A stretch of 64,000 bases of DNA, from positions 496,001 through 560,000 of the forward strand of contig JAOSJL010000001.1 in assembly GCA_027494115.1 (NCBI GenBank). Reading direction: 5' to 3'. Shown here piece by piece: positions 1 through 9,199 of this stretch (positions are counted from its first letter, which is position 1; every line of letters begins with the position of its first letter). This DNA comes from Acidimicrobiia bacterium. Its GTDB lineage: Bacteria > Actinomycetota > Acidimicrobiia > IMCC26256 > JAOSJL01. The notes beneath the pieces were generated by a model. That model was given only the letters and a program-made list of their open reading frames with translations. It had not been told where the DNA came from and searched no databases. A program made the translations under genes and the position numbers.

Positions 1-215
1 CCGTCTCCCGCATCGGCGATCCCGTTCGCTCCGACCGGAGGTGTCTGGTCGTCGATCGGTGGGGGCAACGGCGCCGTGGTGGTCGTGGTCGCGGCCTCGT
101 CGCCGCCACCGTCGCTTCCACCAGACTCACTTCCGCTATCGCTGCCGCTGTCGCACGCCGCCAGGGCGAGCGCCACAACGCCGATCACCGCCAGTGCCTT
201 TCCGATCCTCACCAT
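1..215 (-). CDS. Lipoprotein, N-terminal part only (cut by window edge)
   Basis: The reading frame starts at an ATG at 215, preceded by a GAGGAAG-type ribosome binding site, and runs off the window. The visible 71 residues are a lipoprotein signal: basic start (MVRIGK), hydrophobic stretch and a lipobox LALAAC, so Cys is expected to be lipidated and the protein tethered to the outer face of the membrane. After the Cys comes a Ser/Gly/Asp-rich, then Thr/Pro-rich linker, typical of actinobacterial lipoproteins. The functional domain lies outside the window, so no function can be given. It diverges from the sulfur gene at 293. Confidence 0.8.
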   Translation of the reverse strand, partial: MVRIGKALAVIGVVALALAACDSGSDSGSESGGSDGGGDEAATTTTTAPLPPPIDDQTPPVGANGIADAGD

Positions 216-292
216 GTGGGGCTTCCTCGCCTCGGGTTTCGGGCCAGTGTGACAGGTGGACCGCCGAGTCATCCGGCCGCGACCATGGTCGA

Positions 293-1654
293 ATGCTCTT
301 CACGCAGTACTACCTGGACTGTCTGTCCCACGCCTCGTACCTCATCGGCGACGAGACCACCGGACGGGCGGCGGTGGTCGATCCCCAGCGCGACGTCTCC
401 GAGTACCTGAAAGACGCCGAGGAAGGGGGCCTGACCATCGAGTGGGTGCTCGAAACACACTTCCACGCGGACTTTCTCTCGGGCCATCTCGAACTCGCCG
501 CGGCCACCGGCGCACGCATCGGCTTCGGACCCGGCGCGCAGGCGGACTTCGACGTCGAATCTCTCGAGGACGGGCGCCGCATCGAGCTCGGTACCGTGAC
601 GCTCGAGATTCTCGCCACCCCCGGTCACACGCCGGAGTCGATCAGCATCGTCGTGTACGACAACGAGAGCGCTGCCCCTTACGGAGTCCTCACCGGCGAC
701 ACACTCTTCGTCGGTGACGTGGGTCGCCCTGATCTTCTCGCCTCGGTCGGTGTATCCGCGGACGATCTGGCGCGCCGCCTGTACCAGTCGCTGCACGAGA
801 AGCTCCTCACTCTCCCGGACGAAACCCGGGTCTTCCCCGCTCACGGTGCAGGATCCGCGTGCGGTAAGAACCTCTCGACCGAGACACAGTCGACGATCGG
901 TGAGCAGAGACGTAGCAACTACGCGCTCGCACCCATGAGCGAGGACGACTTCGTCGAGGCGGTCACGCAGGGTCAGAGCGTGGCGCCGCTCTATTTCTCC
1001 TTCGCCGCCGGTCGGAACCGTGCCGAACACGACCTCATGGCCGAGGCCGAACCTCCGCCGGCGCTGTCACTCGATGAGGTGATGACCCTCCAGGCCGACG
1101 GTGCCGTTGTCCTCGACACGCGGGACCAGCGCGATTTCGCGGCCGGTCACGTCTCGGGCTCCGTGAACGTCGGGCTCGGTGGACGGTTCGCTGAATACTC
1201 GGGCGACGTCGCGCGGCCCGATCAGTCGATCGTGGTGGTCGGTGACCCCGGCACGGAGTTGGAAGCCAAGGTTCGTCTCGGGCGCATCGGCTTCGACCGC
1301 GTGGTCGGGTACCTGGACAGCCCCGTGCGCGCACTCCTCGATACACCTGAGTGCTCGGTGCGGAGCTCCCGCGTGACTGCGGCAGAGCTCACCGAGCTAC
1401 TCGACTCCGGAGCCGAGCTCCAGCTCGTCGACGTCCGCAATCCCGGAGAGGTCGAGGCGGGCATCGTGGCGGGAGCGATCACGATCCCCCTCGCGGAACT
1501 GCTCGACGATCCGAGCGAACTGGAACCGAAACTCCCCACCGTCGTGTACTGCGCAGGCGGATACCGTTCGTCGGTGGCCGCGAGCGCCCTCGCAGCGCGA
1601 GGTTTCTCCGACGTGTCGGACCTCGTGGGCGGCTACCAGGCGTGGACCGGCTGA
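293..1654 (+). CDS. Metallo-beta-lactamase fold hydrolase fused to two rhodanese domains (persulfide dioxygenase-like)
   Basis: 453 residues from the ATG at 293; the open frame extends upstream but that part is Arg-rich non-homologous sequence overlapping the divergent lipoprotein. Residues 1-240 are an ETHE1/persulfide-dioxygenase type metallo-beta-lactamase domain: metal ligands in THFHADFLSGH (H56, H58, D60, H65), GHTPES (H112) and TGDTLFVGDVGRPDL (D136). Two rhodanese domains follow. The first (about 345-440 of the gene's middle third) has no Cys at the active-site loop (GDPGTE), so it is probably structural; the second carries CAGGYRSS with Cys near 420. Known family role: oxidation or transfer of persulfide sulfur from glutathione or similar thiols. 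The sulfite-exporter-type gene 38 bases downstream supports a sulfide or persulfide detoxification pair. Confidence 0.88.
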   Translation: MLFTQYYLDCLSHASYLIGDETTGRAAVVDPQRDVSEYLKDAEEGGLTIEWVLETHFHADFLSGHLELAAATGARIGFGPGAQADFDVESLEDGRRIELGTVTLEILATPGHTPESISIVVYDNESAAPYGVLTGDTLFVGDVGRPDLLASVGVSADDLARRLYQSLHEKLLTLPDETRVFPAHGAGSACGKNLSTETQSTIGEQRRSNYALAPMSEDDFVEAVTQGQSVAPLYFSFAAGRNRAEHDLMAEAEPPPALSLDEVMTLQADGAVVLDTRDQRDFAAGHVSGSVNVGLGGRFAEYSGDVARPDQSIVVVGDPGTELEAKVRLGRIGFDRVVGYLDSPVRALLDTPECSVRSSRVTAAELTELLDSGAELQLVDVRNPGEVEAGIVAGAITIPLAELLDDPSELEPKLPTVVYCAGGYRSSVAASALAARGFSDVSDLVGGYQAWTG

Positions 1655-1692
1655 TCACCGGTCTGTGAGCGTCCACGTGACACGGTGACCCG

Positions 1693-2484
1693 GTGAATCT
1701 CCGCGGACTCCTGGCGTCGCCTTTCGGGTTCCTCATCGGCCTCGTGATGGGGGCACTCGGCGGTGGTGGGGCCGTGCTGGCCGTTCCGGCTCTCGTGTAT
1801 CTCGCCGGACAGGATCCCAAGGACGCCACGGCCAGTGCACTCCTGATCGTGATGTGCACCGCCCTGGGCGGGCTCGTGGCGCACTCACGTGACGGGACGG
1901 TTCGTTGGAACGTGGGCCTCGTGTTCGGGACCGGCGGTGTGGCGGGGGCACTCATCGGGTCGGGCCTCCACACATTCGTCAACGACGAGACGCTGCTCCT
2001 CGCCTTCTCCGTTCTCCTACTCGTCGTGTCGGGCTTCATGTTCCACCAGGCACGGCACCCGGTGTCCGACGACGATCCCGGACTGGCGGTCACCGTGCAG
2101 TTTCGGGGGCACCCGCGCAGAGTCGGCGAGATTCTCGGGCTCGGCCTGGTCATCGGGACCGTGACCGGCTTCTTCGGCGTCGGTGGCGGCTTCATCCTCG
2201 TGCCGGTCCTCACCGTGATCCTGAAGTTTCCTGTTCGCGTCGCAGTCGGAACGTCGCTCCTGGTGATCTCCATCAACTCGCTGGTGTCGCTCATCGCGCG
2301 TCAGGCGTGGGGATCGATCGAGTGGTCGGTAGCGATCCCCTTCACGATCGCTGCCCTCGTCGGCGTGACGGCGGGCAACGCGCTCGCCCGTCGGGTCGAT
2401 TCGGCCACGCTCATCCAGGCCTTCGCGGTCCTGCTCGTCGCCGTCGCCACCTACACCGGCATCGATTCGCTTCTCGCGCTGTGA
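1693..2484 (+). CDS. Sulfite exporter TauE/SafE (TSUP) family membrane protein
   Basis: 263 residues from a GTG start. The protein is almost entirely hydrophobic with about eight membrane spans arranged as two related halves. Each half opens with a glycine-rich helix: GALGGGGAVLAVPAL near the N terminus and FFGVGGGFILVPVL near residue 160, the hallmark of the TSUP (DUF81) family. The family exports small sulfur-containing or organic anions such as sulfite or sulfoacetate. Placement directly after the persulfide-dioxygenase/rhodanese gene, on the same strand, suggests it removes sulfite or thiosulfate produced there. Substrate is inferred from context only. Confidence 0.87.
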   Translation: MNLRGLLASPFGFLIGLVMGALGGGGAVLAVPALVYLAGQDPKDATASALLIVMCTALGGLVAHSRDGTVRWNVGLVFGTGGVAGALIGSGLHTFVNDETLLLAFSVLLLVVSGFMFHQARHPVSDDDPGLAVTVQFRGHPRRVGEILGLGLVIGTVTGFFGVGGGFILVPVLTVILKFPVRVAVGTSLLVISINSLVSLIARQAWGSIEWSVAIPFTIAALVGVTAGNALARRVDSATLIQAFAVLLVAVATYTGIDSLLAL

Positions 2485-2497
2485 ACACCTGCGGTGT

Positions 2498-3130
2498 TCA
2501 GGAGCGGACTCGTTTCCGCGCCCACTCCTTCCAGTCATCCGAGAGCCCATCGAGATCGAGAAGCTCCGCGGCGCGGTTGCGCTCCCGACTGTGGATACGC
2601 GCGACCTCGGCGATGCTGAGGCTCCCCTCCGGAACACCGACGACCTTGACCGGGTCGCGAGCGGCGATGTCGCCGACCTCCACGAGTCGCAGATAGGCGC
2701 CGGGCCGCCCCGCCTCACGGAACTCCCGGGGAAACGCCGGGTCACCCATACGCATCCCCAGTTTCCAGCAGGGTCCGCGGGGTTGGGCGACCTCGAAGAT
2801 CGCACTCCCGACGCGCCACCGTTCACCGATGAGCGCGCCGGTCACGTCGACGCCCGCCGTCGTGAGGTTCTCGCCGAACGAACCCGGCTCCAGCCTCCTG
2901 CCGAGCCGGACCTCCCACCACCGCGTGTCCTCGGAGGCGTAGGCGTACGCCACACGGTCCGGCCCGCCGTGCACAGACAGGTCAGCCTGCGCATCACCGG
3001 CAATCCGGACACCCGAAACGGACACGCGACCGCTGACGGGCTGTTTGAGAATCGCGGTCGTCGCCGGCGTGCCGTCGCGATCGACACTTCGCACACCGCC
3101 GACGTTCACCGAAACGAGTCGTCCACCCAC
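2498..3130 (-). CDS. MOSC domain protein (YiiM-like)
   Basis: 210 residues if the GTG at 3130 (giving VGGRLVSVNVGG) is used; this fits family starts, while the longer open frame to 3265 would overlap the divergent methyltransferase gene. Features of the MOSC beta-barrel include the N-terminal SVNVG strand, HGGPDRVAYAYA, SFGENLTT and the conserved cysteine in QPRGPCWKLG. MOSC proteins bind sulfurated molybdenum cofactor or detoxify N-hydroxylated bases through that Cys. It converges on the TSUP gene (13 bases apart) and diverges from the methyltransferase. No ribosome binding site is obvious, so the exact start is uncertain. Confidence 0.85.
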   Translation of the reverse strand: MGGRLVSVNVGGVRSVDRDGTPATTAILKQPVSGRVSVSGVRIAGDAQADLSVHGGPDRVAYAYASEDTRWWEVRLGRRLEPGSFGENLTTAGVDVTGALIGERWRVGSAIFEVAQPRGPCWKLGMRMGDPAFPREFREAGRPGAYLRLVEVGDIAARDPVKVVGVPEGSLSIAEVARIHSRERNRAAELLDLDGLSDDWKEWARKRVRS

Positions 3131-3167
3131 GCGCAACGAGGTTAGGCCCCGCCGTCGCAAGGAGGCG

Positions 3168-4534
3168 ATGCCGTGCACGACGGTCGCGGTCTTCACTACG
3201 ATCGGAATCGTGGGTGGGAAAGCACCGGCAACGCAGGGATTCGCCCCGACGGGAGCGGAGTCCACTCCGAGCCTCGCGAAGCTCGTCGAAGGCCTGCTCG
3301 GGTCCGACCTGCCGGTGCGGATCCGCTTCTACGACGGCAGCGATCTCGGTGATGTCGACGCTGCCTGCACGATCATCGTGCGCTCGCCCGACGCCCTGCG
3401 CCGGATCGTGTGGGCGCCGGGCGAACTCGGTCTCGGCCGGGCGTTCGTGGCCGGCGACATCGACGTCGAGGGCGACATCTTCGCGGGCCTCGCGCTGCGC
3501 GACCGCGCTCCGGAGCTCCAGATCCGTCCACGCGACTGGTGGGAGGCGCTGCGCAGCGTCGGACTCGGGGGCCTGCGTCCGCTACCACCCCCCACCGGAG
3601 GAGGCGCGCCTCAACGGGCCGTTGCACTCCCGCGAGCGCGACGCCGCGGCGATCGCCCACCACTACGACGTCTCCAACGACTTCTACCGGCTCGTTCTGG
3701 GTCCGTCGATGACCTACTCGTGCGCCGTGTGGACCGATCCCTCCATCGATCTCGCCGACGCCCAGGCCAACAAATACGAGTTGATCTGCCGCAAGCTCGA
3801 TCTCGAGCCCGGAATGAGACTGCTCGACGTGGGCTGCGGCTGGGGAGGCATGGCGAAACACGCCGCACGCCACCACGGAGTCGAGGCTGTCGGGGGTGAC
3901 GCTGTCGCGTCGTCAGGCCGACTGGGCGGGGAAGAACATCGCGGAGGAAGGTCTGTCCGACCGTGTGGAGATCCGCGTCCAGGACTACCGCGACGTGGCG
4001 GACGGACCTTTCGACGCCATCAGTTCCATCGGGATGTTCGAGCATGTCGGGCTCGCGAAACTCGGAACGTATTTCGAAGCGTTGCGCGGTCTACTGCGAC
4101 GTGGCGGGCGTCTCCTCAACCACGGAATCAGCTCACCACCGCGCGCTTCGGAACCGATCCTGTCGAAACTCCGACGCCGCCACAGGATTTCGCCCTTCAT
4201 CCAGCGCTACGTCTTCCCCGACGGTGAGCTCCACGAAGTCGGTGAGGTCACCTCTGCGATGCAGCACGCCGGCTTCGAGGTCCGCCATCTGGAGAGCCTG
4301 CGTGAGCACTACGCGCTGACGCTGAGAGCGTGGGTCGCCAATCTCACCGAGCACTGGGAAGCCGCCGTGGAAGAAGCCGGGAGAGCCCGTGCGAAGATCT
4401 GGCTTCTCTACATGGCGGCGTCAGCCATCAACTTCGAACAGAACCGCACCCAGGTGCACCAGATCCTCGCCACACACACCGACGGCGGTGCGGCTCACAT
4501 GCCGCTGCGCCCCGATTTCTCACTGATCGGCTGA
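3168..4534 (+). CDS. Cyclopropane-fatty-acyl-phospholipid synthase family methyltransferase (frame broken twice)
   Basis: Read across two +1 breaks this gives about 454 residues, the normal length for the family. The N-terminal domain has VRIRFYDGSDLG and the VAGDIDVEGD segment; then comes HHYDVSNDFYRLVLG, the SAM-binding LLDVGCGWGGMA, TLSRRQADWA, and the C-terminal helices with EHYALTLRAW. These enzymes transfer a methyl or methylene group from SAM to unsaturated lipid chains at the membrane. The frame changes at a six-C run (3588-3593) and at a five-G run (3892-3896); removing one base in each restores one continuous protein, so consensus error is likelier than a pseudogene. Start is ATG 3168, close behind AAGGAGG, or GTG 3210. 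Confidence 0.85.
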
Positions 4535-4571
4535 CAGCTCTCGGCGCCTTGTTCCTGCGCTTCGGCTCGGG

Positions 4572-4958
4572 CTAGCCGGTTGTCTCGAGCTTGCGCGTCT
4601 TCGGGCACATCACGCGCATCCCGTCGTCGCAGCGCGGGCAGCGCCACCCGTCCACCGTCGGCGCGCTCCACAGCATGGTCCCGCAGGTGGGACACCGTCC
4701 CTGGCCCTGCGTGCACAGCCATCCCTCGAGCCGAGCCGACGTGAGCGGGCAGCCTCGGCCGTCGCAGACCGCCCATTCGGGATCCTCCTCGAAGGCGTCG
4801 ACGGGGCACACGGGGATGCAATCCCGACAGTCGTTGCACAACAGCGGGTCGACCACGTAGGCAACACGAAAGTTGTCGCTCTGGCTGATAGCGCCGGTGG
4901 GGCACACCGTCTCGCACGCCCCACAGCCGAGACAGATCTCGAGCACGCTGAGGCTCAT
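4572..4958 (-). CDS. Ferredoxin, two [4Fe-4S] clusters, with Cys-rich zinc-ribbon-like tail
   Basis: 128 residues. Two ferredoxin cluster motifs are present: CLGCGACETVCP (C9, C12, C15, C19) and CNDCRDCIPVCP (C41, C44, C47, C51), each Cys-rich loop followed by Pro as in bacterial 2[4Fe-4S] ferredoxins. The second half is unusual: C65/C70, C89/C92 (CPTCG) and C107/C110 (CPRCD) look like one or two zinc ribbons rather than a third cluster. It would carry electrons in the cytoplasm. It lies at the end of a minus-strand run with the SCP2-like and diiron genes; the diiron protein or the acyl-CoA enzymes are candidate partners, by position only. Confidence 0.85.
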   Translation of the reverse strand: MSLSVLEICLGCGACETVCPTGAISQSDNFRVAYVVDPLLCNDCRDCIPVCPVDAFEEDPEWAVCDGRGCPLTSARLEGWLCTQGQGRCPTCGTMLWSAPTVDGWRCPRCDDGMRVMCPKTRKLETTG

Positions 4959-4963
4959 GGCTG

Positions 4964-5410
4964 TCAGGTTAGTGCGGCGAACTCTGTCGGCACTCGTGCC
5001 GCACGGTCGAAGATCTCCTGGAGCGTCTGGTTGTACCGGAAGAACAGATCCCGACCCATGGGATCATCGGCGACCACCCGCAGCGGGGTCTCGGGAAGCG
5101 ACAGCGCGTTGAGCGTGTGCCCGAGGTCTGCCGCGCCGTTCTCGACGATGTTGGCGACCATCTCCTCCCACACGGCCGCGGGCCCTTCCAGCACGCAGTC
5201 GGCGCCCCAGTCGCCCGTATCGACTTCCCCGTCGCTGAAGACGTCGTAGTCCTCGAGGCGCAGGCCGTAGACGGTGTCGCCGTCGGGAGCACCCTCGATC
5301 CGCAGCGCCAGCCGGATGTTGGCGAACCCCAGGGATTCGAGGACCTCGTTGTCCTCTCGCGCCGCCGCGGCGAGCGCATCGAACCAGTCGGTGGACGGAA
5401 AAATCGGCAC
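4964..5410 (-). CDS. Small protein resembling SCP2 sterol-carrier domain
   Basis: 148 residues, starting MPIFPSTDWFDALAAAA. The pattern (N-terminal PSxxWFDA helix, beta strands around LALRIEG and YGLRLEDYDVF, then a helix with WEEMVANIVENGAADLGHTLN) resembles SCP2-like lipid-binding proteins seen beside lipid-degradation genes in actinomycetes, but I cannot confirm this by search. It sits 5 bases upstream of the ferredoxin gene and 11 bases downstream of the diiron-protein gene, all in one direction, so co-transcription is likely. If the SCP2 reading is right it would bind a lipid or sterol-like substrate for neighbouring enzymes. Confidence 0.6.
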   Translation of the reverse strand: MPIFPSTDWFDALAAAAREDNEVLESLGFANIRLALRIEGAPDGDTVYGLRLEDYDVFSDGEVDTGDWGADCVLEGPAAVWEEMVANIVENGAADLGHTLNALSLPETPLRVVADDPMGRDLFFRYNQTLQEIFDRAARVPTEFAALT

Positions 5411-5421
5411 GGTCAGCCTCC

Positions 5422-6552
5422 TCAGTTAGCCGCGACCGGTTGTCCGGCCTGCGCGTATGCATCGGCACTCGTGACACCCGCGGTGGCGGGATCGAAACCT
5501 GTCAGCACGCCCGGGATCTTGATCCGCGACCTTCGATCAAGTCCCGCACGATCGCAGCGCTGCAGGTACTCGGTGATCACACGCCCTTGGAGCATGTTGG
5601 ACGCCTCGTCGCCCACGTCAGCCGCCGCATCGATGCCACCGGCGATGATGACCGTCAGTGGCTCGACGACCTCGGGAACGGTGAACAGTGCCGCGATGAT
5701 CTCTTCCCCCGCGTCGAGGTACTCGTGGAACTCCTCGGCCTTGTCGGGATCCTGCTCCAGCACATGGCGCAGGTGCATGGTGCCGTAGGCGACGTGGCGC
5801 GCTTCGTCCTGCATGCAGAGCCGGAAGATCTTCTTCTCGACGGGACTCGGGGAGATCAGCTCACCGGCCCGGAACACCGAGAGCACCATGCCCTCGCCGA
5901 GAAGGTGCATGAGGGCGGAGCCCTCCTGGTAGTTCTGCGCATCGAGCACGAGCTTGAGGAAATACTCGGTCGTCGTCTTCGCCCGGCCGAGGCCGCCACC
6001 CTTGGCCAGCGCCCGCTTCCGGAACACCTCGGTGTGACGTGCTTCGTCCATGATCTGGGATGCCAGAAACATCTTGGTCTCGACGTAGTCGTGGTTGATC
6101 TGCCACATCCACTTCGCCGGGAAGTCGGAGGCGATCATCTCGACCTCGGAGAGGAAGGTCGAGAACTGGCACATCGCGTGCTCGATGTCGGGATCGAGAT
6201 CGGGGATCTCAGTCCACGGGATGTCGCGTGTTGCCGACCACTGACGGCTGACGCCTTCCTCGTAGAGGTCCATGACGTTCTCGGCCCAGACCTCGTCCTT
6301 GGTGTTGATCGTGTAGCCCATGTCGGGCAGGTCGGGGTCACGTTGGGATCCGCGAGGCGCCATCGTGCGCATGGGAGCAGTCTCGGGGATCTCGCCGTAC
6401 TGACCGACGGCGATGTCGCGCAACGTGAGCCCGATGCGCGACGGCACGATCTCGCCTTCGACCTCGTGGTCCCACTGACGCAGCCATTCGAGATCGAGCT
6501 CACCCCGTTGGACCCGCTCGACGTAGCTCCAGTCGATGACCGGCTTCCCCAT
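5422..6552 (-). CDS. Ferritin-like diiron protein (oxygenase/R2-like fold)
   Basis: 376 residues from the ATG at 6552, which has GGAGG upstream; 13 extra in-frame codons before it look non-genic. Two copies of a DEARH metal-ligand motif (MDEARHTEV at about 168-176 and MQDEARHVAYG about 80 residues later) plus upstream Glu in SEVEMIA give the Glu/His set expected for a carboxylate-bridged diiron centre in a four-helix bundle. This resembles R2-like oxidases and AurF-type N-oxygenases. The substrate is not identifiable. Adjacent SCP2-like, ferredoxin and acyl-CoA dehydrogenase genes suggest oxidation of a lipid-type or CoA-linked compound with the ferredoxin supplying electrons. Confidence 0.75.
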   Translation of the reverse strand: MGKPVIDWSYVERVQRGELDLEWLRQWDHEVEGEIVPSRIGLTLRDIAVGQYGEIPETAPMRTMAPRGSQRDPDLPDMGYTINTKDEVWAENVMDLYEEGVSRQWSATRDIPWTEIPDLDPDIEHAMCQFSTFLSEVEMIASDFPAKWMWQINHDYVETKMFLASQIMDEARHTEVFRKRALAKGGGLGRAKTTTEYFLKLVLDAQNYQEGSALMHLLGEGMVLSVFRAGELISPSPVEKKIFRLCMQDEARHVAYGTMHLRHVLEQDPDKAEEFHEYLDAGEEIIAALFTVPEVVEPLTVIIAGGIDAAADVGDEASNMLQGRVITEYLQRCDRAGLDRRSRIKIPGVLTGFDPATAGVTSADAYAQAGQPVAAN

Positions 6553-6669
6553 GACCCCACCTCCACGAATCGCCAACCGACCATGAGACACTGCGACAAC
6601 GAATGTGTCATAACAAGGGTCCGAGGTCCTCAGACGAACCGTCGAACGTCCCCCTCCCCGGATCTGTCG

Positions 6670-7872
6670 TCAATCCAGGAGCGCCCGGGCGATGACCGCG
6701 CGCTGGATCTCGTTGGTTCCTTCCCAGATCTCGTACACCTTGGCGTCCCGGTACCACTTCTCGACCGGGTGATCGCGCATGTACCCGTGCCCGCCGAGGA
6801 TCTGGACCGCGTCCCGGGTCACCGCCACCGCGGTGTCGGCTGCGAAGCACTTCGCCATCGACCCCTCCGCACGGGCCAACGGTGCGCCGGTGTCGACCAT
6901 CCAGCCCGCTCGCCACACCAACAGACGCGCCGCCTCGACGCTCATCGCCATGTCCGCGAGCAACGAGGCGATCGCTTGATGATCGGCGATCCTGCGGCCG
7001 AACGACTCCCGTTGCTTCGCGTAGTCGAGCCCGTACTCGAAGGCCGCGCGTGCCAATCCGACCGCGGCCGCGGCGAAGGTCATGCGCGAGTACTGGAGGA
7101 GCATCAGAGGGTTGGCGTCATTGGGTCCTCCGCTCCCGCCGGTCACGCCACGGTCTCGCTCGTCCCCGGGCTCCCCGCCCAGTCGGTTCTCCAGAGGAAC
7201 GCGACAGCCCGAGAGCACCACCTCGGCGGTGTGTGACGCACGCACACCGAGCTTCTGCTCGACCTTCCCCATCTGGAGACCGGGGTTTCCGTGCTCGACG
7301 ATGAACGCGGCCATGTCCTTCCATCCCGCGCCGGGGCGCCCGACGGCGAAGACGATGTGGAGGTCGGCGATCCCCCCGTTGGTGATGAAGCATTTCGTGC
7401 CGTCCAGCACGTACTCGTCACCCTCCCGACGGAACGTCGTGCGCATCGCCGCGACGTCGGACCCGCCGTGGGGCTCGGTGATGCACAGGGCGCCGAGCCG
7501 GACGGTCTCGGGATCGCAGAAACGGGGGATGAACCGTGCATGCTGCTCAGGCGTACCGAACGCCAGAATCGGTCCTGCCGCATAGATCGAGGAGCCGATC
7601 GTGGTCGCGATCCCCGCACAGCCCCAGGCGAGCTCCTCCATCACGACGAAGTTCGTCGTCCCGACCAGGCCGCCGGGAACGCCACCTCCGCCGTAGGCCT
7701 CCGGGAGCCCGAACGAGAGGAGCCCGATCTCGTTCGCCCGCTCGAGAACCGGCCACGGCACCTCCTCGACCTGGTCGTAGTGGGCGGCGACCGGGCGGAT
7801 CTCGTTCACGGCGAAATCTCGTGCCAGGCGGCGCATGTCGTCCTGCTCCGGTGTGAGTGCGCAATCGACCAC
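6670..7872 (-). CDS. Acyl-CoA dehydrogenase
   Basis: 400 residues from the GTG at 7872, which has GGAGG five bases upstream; the open frame continues but the extra residues do not look like protein. Family marks: N-terminal helical start (LTPEQDDMRRLARDFA), FAD/substrate loop LCITEPHGGSDVAAMRTT, KCFITNGG, the QRESFGRRIADHQAI segment, and the C-terminal YEIWEGTNEIQR, whose first Glu (about 384) corresponds to the catalytic base in many members. It would introduce an alpha,beta double bond into an acyl-CoA thioester, passing electrons to ETF. An inserted Gly/Asp-rich loop (GEPGDERDRGVTGGSGG) lies before the C-terminal helices. It follows the FAD oxidoreductase by 31 bases. Confidence 0.92.
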   Translation of the reverse strand: MVDCALTPEQDDMRRLARDFAVNEIRPVAAHYDQVEEVPWPVLERANEIGLLSFGLPEAYGGGGVPGGLVGTTNFVVMEELAWGCAGIATTIGSSIYAAGPILAFGTPEQHARFIPRFCDPETVRLGALCITEPHGGSDVAAMRTTFRREGDEYVLDGTKCFITNGGIADLHIVFAVGRPGAGWKDMAAFIVEHGNPGLQMGKVEQKLGVRASHTAEVVLSGCRVPLENRLGGEPGDERDRGVTGGSGGPNDANPLMLLQYSRMTFAAAAVGLARAAFEYGLDYAKQRESFGRRIADHQAIASLLADMAMSVEAARLLVWRAGWMVDTGAPLARAEGSMAKCFAADTAVAVTRDAVQILGGHGYMRDHPVEKWYRDAKVYEIWEGTNEIQRAVIARALLD

Positions 7873-7903
7873 AGCGACCTCCGTGTTCGTCGGGATGGGC
7901 GAG

Positions 7904-9199
7904 TCAGCCCGGCTCCGCCTCGGTGCGATCGACGACTGGGCCACCGACGACTGCGCCGTTCCCGTACAGGTCGCGGCGTAGCGCGTCGACGTCGACGGTC
8001 CGCACATCACCGCCGACGTCGAGGGAGTGCACGGCCGCGGCCCCGGCAGCCTCACCGGTGGCCATGGCGGCCGGAATCTCCTTGGTCGCCTGGTGCACGT
8101 ACCGACTCACCGAGATGCAACGTCCTGCCGTCAGTAGGTTCGACACCACGGGGGTGGTGAGACACCGGTACGGGATGTCGTAGACGACTCCACGCTTGGT
8201 CCAGTGACCTGTCCGGGCCACCGAGTCGGGGAAGCCGACGTCGCCGTGGTCCTTCTCCAGGACGAAGTCGCCGACGAGCCGTCGGCTCTCGGTGATACCC
8301 AGCTGTTTGGCGACGTCGTCGCGCCAGGCGTCGGCGAGCTCGGGTACCTCGGCGCGCAGGCGTTCGGCTTCGCGCATCGCGTCGCGCCGACACTCGAGCT
8401 CGGCGCGCGTGAGTTCGTCGGGATCGAGGGGATCGATCTTGTCGTCGACAGCGCCGGGCCCACCCCAGGGGACCAGAACTCGGCCCGGCGCGGTCGTCCG
8501 AAAGAAGATCCCGTCGGACCAACCTCGGTCGTCGGCGAGGTCGTGGGCACCACCGAGACGGAACCACAGGTAGGGATGGACCTTCACCGACTCGTGCCTC
8601 GCGCCGGCACCGGCGAGGACATCGCCGTCGCCGGTCGTGTCGATGACGACCCGGGGCCGCACGACCTGCCGGCCGGCCTTCGACTCGAGGACCACGGCCT
8701 CGACGCAGCCCTCGGGAGCGTGCACCGCCACACACCAGGAGTGGAGGCGCAGGCGAACACCCGCGGCACTCAGGTTCTCGTAGGCGACATCGATGAAATC
8801 CTCGGGGTCGAAGGCGACCGAGTAGCGAACGACATCGGGGGGTGCACCCCAGATGAGACCCCACCGTCGCCACCGCTCGACCGGCTCGACGTCGGTACTT
8901 CCCCACTCGCGCCGCGGTGGATACCTCGCGGCGCCACGCGTGTCGAGAATGTCGACGAGCTCCTGGCACAGTCCACGGACAACCTGATCTCCGTGCCCGT
9001 CATCGAGGGTGAGGAGGAGATTGATGAGCCCGCCGGTCGCCAGGCCACCGACATAGCTCAGTCGCTCCACGAGCCAGGTGTCGGCACCTCGCCGGGCGGC
9101 GGCGATCGCCGCCGCTACTCCCGCTGATCCGGCGCCCACGACCAACACGTCGGGACTTCCGATGACCGGAAGGTCACGGGCTGGTTCACGCCACGTCAT
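7904..9199 (-). CDS. FAD-dependent oxidoreductase (GG/FAD_oxidored family)
   Basis: 431 residues. An N-terminal Rossmann FAD site reads VLVVGAGSAGVAAAIAAARR followed by the acidic ribose-binding region (LVERLSYVGGLATGG). Central segments include VVIDTTGDGDVLAGAGA and a C-terminal NLLTAGRCISVSR with PAAMATGEAAGAAAV, the second FAD contact typical of this family. These proteins oxidise or reduce diverse substrates and no specific substrate is indicated. The gene start overlaps the end of the next upstream gene (stop at 9186) by 14 bases, and it lies upstream of the acyl-CoA dehydrogenase in the same direction, so the set is probably one transcript. Confidence 0.87.
   Translation of the reverse strand: MTWREPARDLPVIGSPDVLVVGAGSAGVAAAIAAARRGADTWLVERLSYVGGLATGGLINLLLTLDDGHGDQVVRGLCQELVDILDTRGAARYPPRREWGSTDVEPVERWRRWGLIWGAPPDVVRYSVAFDPEDFIDVAYENLSAAGVRLRLHSWCVAVHAPEGCVEAVVLESKAGRQVVRPRVVIDTTGDGDVLAGAGARHESVKVHPYLWFRLGGAHDLADDRGWSDGIFFRTTAPGRVLVPWGGPGAVDDKIDPLDPDELTRAELECRRDAMREAERLRAEVPELADAWRDDVAKQLGITESRRLVGDFVLEKDHGDVGFPDSVARTGHWTKRGVVYDIPYRCLTTPVVSNLLTAGRCISVSRYVHQATKEIPAAMATGEAAGAAAVHSLDVGGDVRTVDVDALRRDLYGNGAVVGGPVVDRTEAEPG

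Noticed and set aside
3168-4534. Cyclopropane-type methyltransferase as a pseudogene
   Set aside because: Both breaks are single-base runs and the same kind of break is found in essential genes, so consensus error is simpler.
5440-7236. 598-codon plus-strand open frame opposite the diiron and acyl-CoA dehydrogenase genes
   Set aside because: Antisense shadow; composition and no conserved motifs.
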